Below the pieces are notes generated by a model. The model was not told the DNA's origin. It ran no database searches and saw only the letters and a program-made list of their open reading frames with translations. The position numbers and the translations under genes are program-made. From the NCBI GenBank assembly GCA_963816555.1, contig CAWFLD010000002.1, positions 434,001 to 498,000 on the forward strand: DNA of 64,000 nucleotides, written 5' to 3'. This DNA comes from Lutibaculum sp963816555. Lineage in GTDB: Bacteria > Pseudomonadota > Alphaproteobacteria > Rhizobiales > Tepidamorphaceae. This document shows positions 61,341-64,000 of the stretch, piece after piece; position 1 is the first letter of the stretch; each line of letters opens with the position of its first letter.

Positions 61341-62282
61341 CTACCCTCTCAGCCGCGGGTTGACGAGTATGTAGCCGATGTCGGCGAGCAGGTTCAGCGC
61401 CACGTAGAGGAGCGAGGTCACCAGCACCACGCCCTGCACGACGGGGTAGTCGCGCGTGAAGACGCTGTCGACGATCAGCTTGCCGAACCCGGGGATGGTG
61501 AAGATCTGCTCGGTCAGGACGGCGCCCGACAGGAGCGTCCCGAACTCGAGGGCGCCGAGCGTGATGATCGGCGTCAGCGCGTTGCGCATCGCGTGCTTGA
61601 ACACGACCTTGCGCTCGTCGAGGCCCTTCGCCCGCGCCGTCCTCACGTAGTCGCTCTGCAGCGCCTGCAGCATCGCGCCGCGCGTGTGGCGCATGATGAT
61701 GCCGGCGATCGCGGTGCCGAGCACGGTGGCCGGCATGATCGTCGTGGCGAGGCTCATCCGCCAGTCCTCGGCCAGGCTGACGTAGCCGGACGCCGGCAAC
61801 CAGCCGAGATGCACCGAGAAGAACATGATCATCATGATCCCGAGCCAGAAGTTCGGCGTCGAGATGCCGGCGAGCGAGACGACGTTCACCGCGTAGTCCC
61901 AGCCCGTGTTCTTCTTGACGGCCGAGAGCGTTCCCGCGGCGACGCCGAGGACGAGCGCGATGATCATGGCCATCACGGAAAGCTGGATGGTGACAGGCAG
62001 CTTCTGCGCGATCAGGTCGAGCACCGGTATGCCGTGGCGCATCGACAGGCCGAGGTCGCCGGTGAGCACCCCCTTGAGCCAGAAGACGTACTGGACGGGG
62101 AACGGCTGGTCGAGGTGGTACTGCGCCCGGATCGCGGCGATCAGCTCGGGCGTCGGGTTCTCGCCGGCGAGCGCCAGCGCCGGATCGCCCGGCATCAGGT
62201 GCTGCAGCGAGAAGATGATGATCGATATGAAGAAAATCGTCGGCACGAGCTGCACGAGCCGGCGCCCGATCAGGCTCAGCAT
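61341..62282 (-). CDS. Peptide/nickel-type ABC transporter permease (DppB-like), module D
   Basis: A 313-residue six-helix permease: MLSLIGRRLVQLVPTIFFIS, LMPGDPALALAGENPTPELI, GVLTGDLGLSMRHGIPVLDL, PVTIQLSVMAMIIALVLGVA, GIIMRHTRGAMLQALQSDYV and the EAA-type loop TARAKGLDERKVVFKHAMRN. The frame is intact. The ATG at 62282 overlaps the ATPase stop by 7 bp. Together with the DppC-like protein it forms the channel. Confidence 0.92.
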   Translation of the reverse strand: MLSLIGRRLVQLVPTIFFISIIIFSLQHLMPGDPALALAGENPTPELIAAIRAQYHLDQPFPVQYVFWLKGVLTGDLGLSMRHGIPVLDLIAQKLPVTIQLSVMAMIIALVLGVAAGTLSAVKKNTGWDYAVNVVSLAGISTPNFWLGIMMIMFFSVHLGWLPASGYVSLAEDWRMSLATTIMPATVLGTAIAGIIMRHTRGAMLQALQSDYVRTARAKGLDERKVVFKHAMRNALTPIITLGALEFGTLLSGAVLTEQIFTIPGFGKLIVDSVFTRDYPVVQGVVLVTSLLYVALNLLADIGYILVNPRLRG

Positions 62283-63412
62283 GGGTGCGTCTCCGTTTCC
62301 GCGGCCGTCGCCCCCGGCGCCGTATCCGCGTCCCGGCTGAAGGCGGCGAAGAGCCGCTCGAGCCGCGGGTCGTTCGCCGCCTGCACCGGCATGAGGTCCG
62401 GCTCCGGCGGCAGCTCGCGCCAGAACTCGCACGCGTTCGCGTGCCCGGCCTCGTCCGGCTCGAGCGTCATCGCGACCTCCCTGCAGGCCTCCCGCGCGTG
62501 CGGGCAGCGGGTGCGCAGGCGGCAGCCGCTCGGCGGATCGATCGGGCTCGGCACGTCGCCCCTGAGGCTCCGGCTCGCCTTCCGGCCACCGGTCGCGGCG
62601 ACGGGAATGGCCGACAGCAGCGCCCGCGTGTACGGGTGGCGCGGCTCGGCGAAGACCCGTTCGGAGGGGCCGGTCTCGACGAAGCGCCCGAGATACATGA
62701 CCGCCACCCGGTCTGCGATGTGCTTCACGACGCTCAGATCGTGCGAGATGAAGATGTAGGCGAGCCCCAGCTCCGCCTGCAGGTCCTTGAGGAGGTTCAG
62801 GATCTGGGCCTGGATCGACACGTCGAGGGCGGAGACGGCCTCGTCGCAGATGACGATCTTCGGGCCGACGGCGAGGGCGCGGGCGATGGCGACGCGCTGG
62901 CGCTGGCCGCCGGAGAACTCGTGCGGGTAGCGCGCCGCGTGCTGCGGCCGCAGGCCGACCATGCGCATGAGCTCGCCGACCCGCTCGCGGCGCCGTGCCG
63001 GCGGCACGATGTCGTGCAGCATCAGCGGCTCCGCGAGGATCTGGCCCACCGTCATGCGCGGGTTGAGCGAGGCGAAGGGGTCCTGGAAGATCAGCTGCAG
63101 GTGCTTGCGGAAGTCGAGGATCCCGGCGCCGGTCGCCTTCGCCACGTCCTCGCCGTCGAGCAGGACCTGGCCGTCGGTGGGATCCTCCAGCCGCATCAGC
63201 AGTCGGCCGATCGTCGACTTGCCGCAGCCCGAATTCCCCGACGATCGCCAGCGTCTCGCCGGCGGCGAGCCGGAAGCTCACGCCGTCGACGGCCTTCACG
63301 GTGGCGAGCGGCCTGCCGAGCAGGGTCTTCTTCGCCACGAAGTGCTTCTTGAGCCCGCGGACCTCGAGGGCGACCGGCCGCTCGCCGGGCGTCCCGGCCG
63401 CACGAATGTCCG

Positions 63413-63416
<4 letters not shown>
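62276..63416 (-). CDS. Peptide-type ABC transporter ATP-binding protein (DppF-like), module D, one frameshift
   Basis: About 379 residues. LEVRGLKKHFVAKKTLLGRP and AVDGVSFRLAAGETLAIVGE lead to Walker A SGCGKSTIGR after removal of one extra T near 63233. The rest is intact: QLIFQDPFASLNPRMTVGQI, signature HEFSGGQRQRVAIARALAVG, Walker B KIVICDEAVSALDVSIQAQI (Cys-Asp-Glu), H-loop IFISHDLSVVKHIADRV and the Cys-containing tail CRLRTRCPHAREACREV. The start ATG at 63416 overlaps the stop of the upstream ATPase gene. The C-terminal extension of about 40 residues is longer than usual. Confidence 0.9.

Positions 63417-64000
<584 letters not shown>

Overview
This window is a very GC-rich bacterial chromosome segment from an alphaproteobacterium, most likely order Hyphomicrobiales outside Rhizobiaceae. 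The evidence is housekeeping proteins of alphaproteobacterial type (CCA-adding enzyme, CarA, YqeY, DnaG, RpoD, PutA without an N-terminal DNA-binding domain) and a DnaG that has lost most of its zinc-finger ligands. The genus cannot be named from the sequence.

A caveat affects many entries. Genes that must be intact (rpoD, katG, putA and many others) are broken by single extra bases, nearly always insertions. I read these as consensus errors and give each such gene as one feature spanning the whole corrected reading frame, noting where the frame changes.

Layout. 1-7.4 kb: CCA tRNA nucleotidyltransferase, carA, yqeY, dnaG, rpoD. 7.4-19.4 kb: mixed genes, including an HlyU-family protein, a TPR protein, a heme peroxidase plus GH19 endolysin-like pair, a VWA (DUF1194) protein, a Na+/H+ antiporter, a quinone-reductase/UbiA fusion, katG with a strong terminator, and a SIMPL protein. 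19.7-23.3 kb: trifunctional-type putA. 23.4 kb: tRNA-Ser(GCT).

23.5-29.0 kb: a compositionally different accessory segment lying directly 3' of the tRNA. It holds a HEPN-like protein, a DUF4365 protein with a translationally coupled partner of unknown function, a divergent GIY-YIG-like protein and a truncated MobV-like relaxase remnant. No integrase or second att copy was found.

29.1-64 kb: a catabolic super-locus of four adjoining modules, three of them with an FCD-type GntR regulator and inverted repeats in the control regions. Module A (29.1-44.1 kb): a three-subunit FAD/2Fe-2S imino-acid (or opine) dehydrogenase, another FAD amine oxidase, an SDR, a peptide-type ABC importer with a permease-ATPase fusion, and a hydantoinase/oxoprolinase pair. 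Module B (44.2-53.3 kb): a complete oxidative uronate pathway (TRAP importer, uronate dehydrogenase, galactarolactone isomerase, galactarolactone cycloisomerase, KdgD, 2-oxoglutarate semialdehyde dehydrogenase), which would feed uronic acids into 2-oxoglutarate. Module C (53.3-60.4 kb): SMP-30 lactonase, IlvD/Edd sugar-acid dehydratase, RraA-like aldolase, a second TRAP importer and a GntR regulator, so probably a further aldose or aldonate route. Module D (60.4 kb to the end): a second peptide/nickel-type ABC importer, cut by the window edge. The overall picture is a soil- or plant-associated heterotroph scavenging plant sugar acids, cyclic imino acids and peptides.
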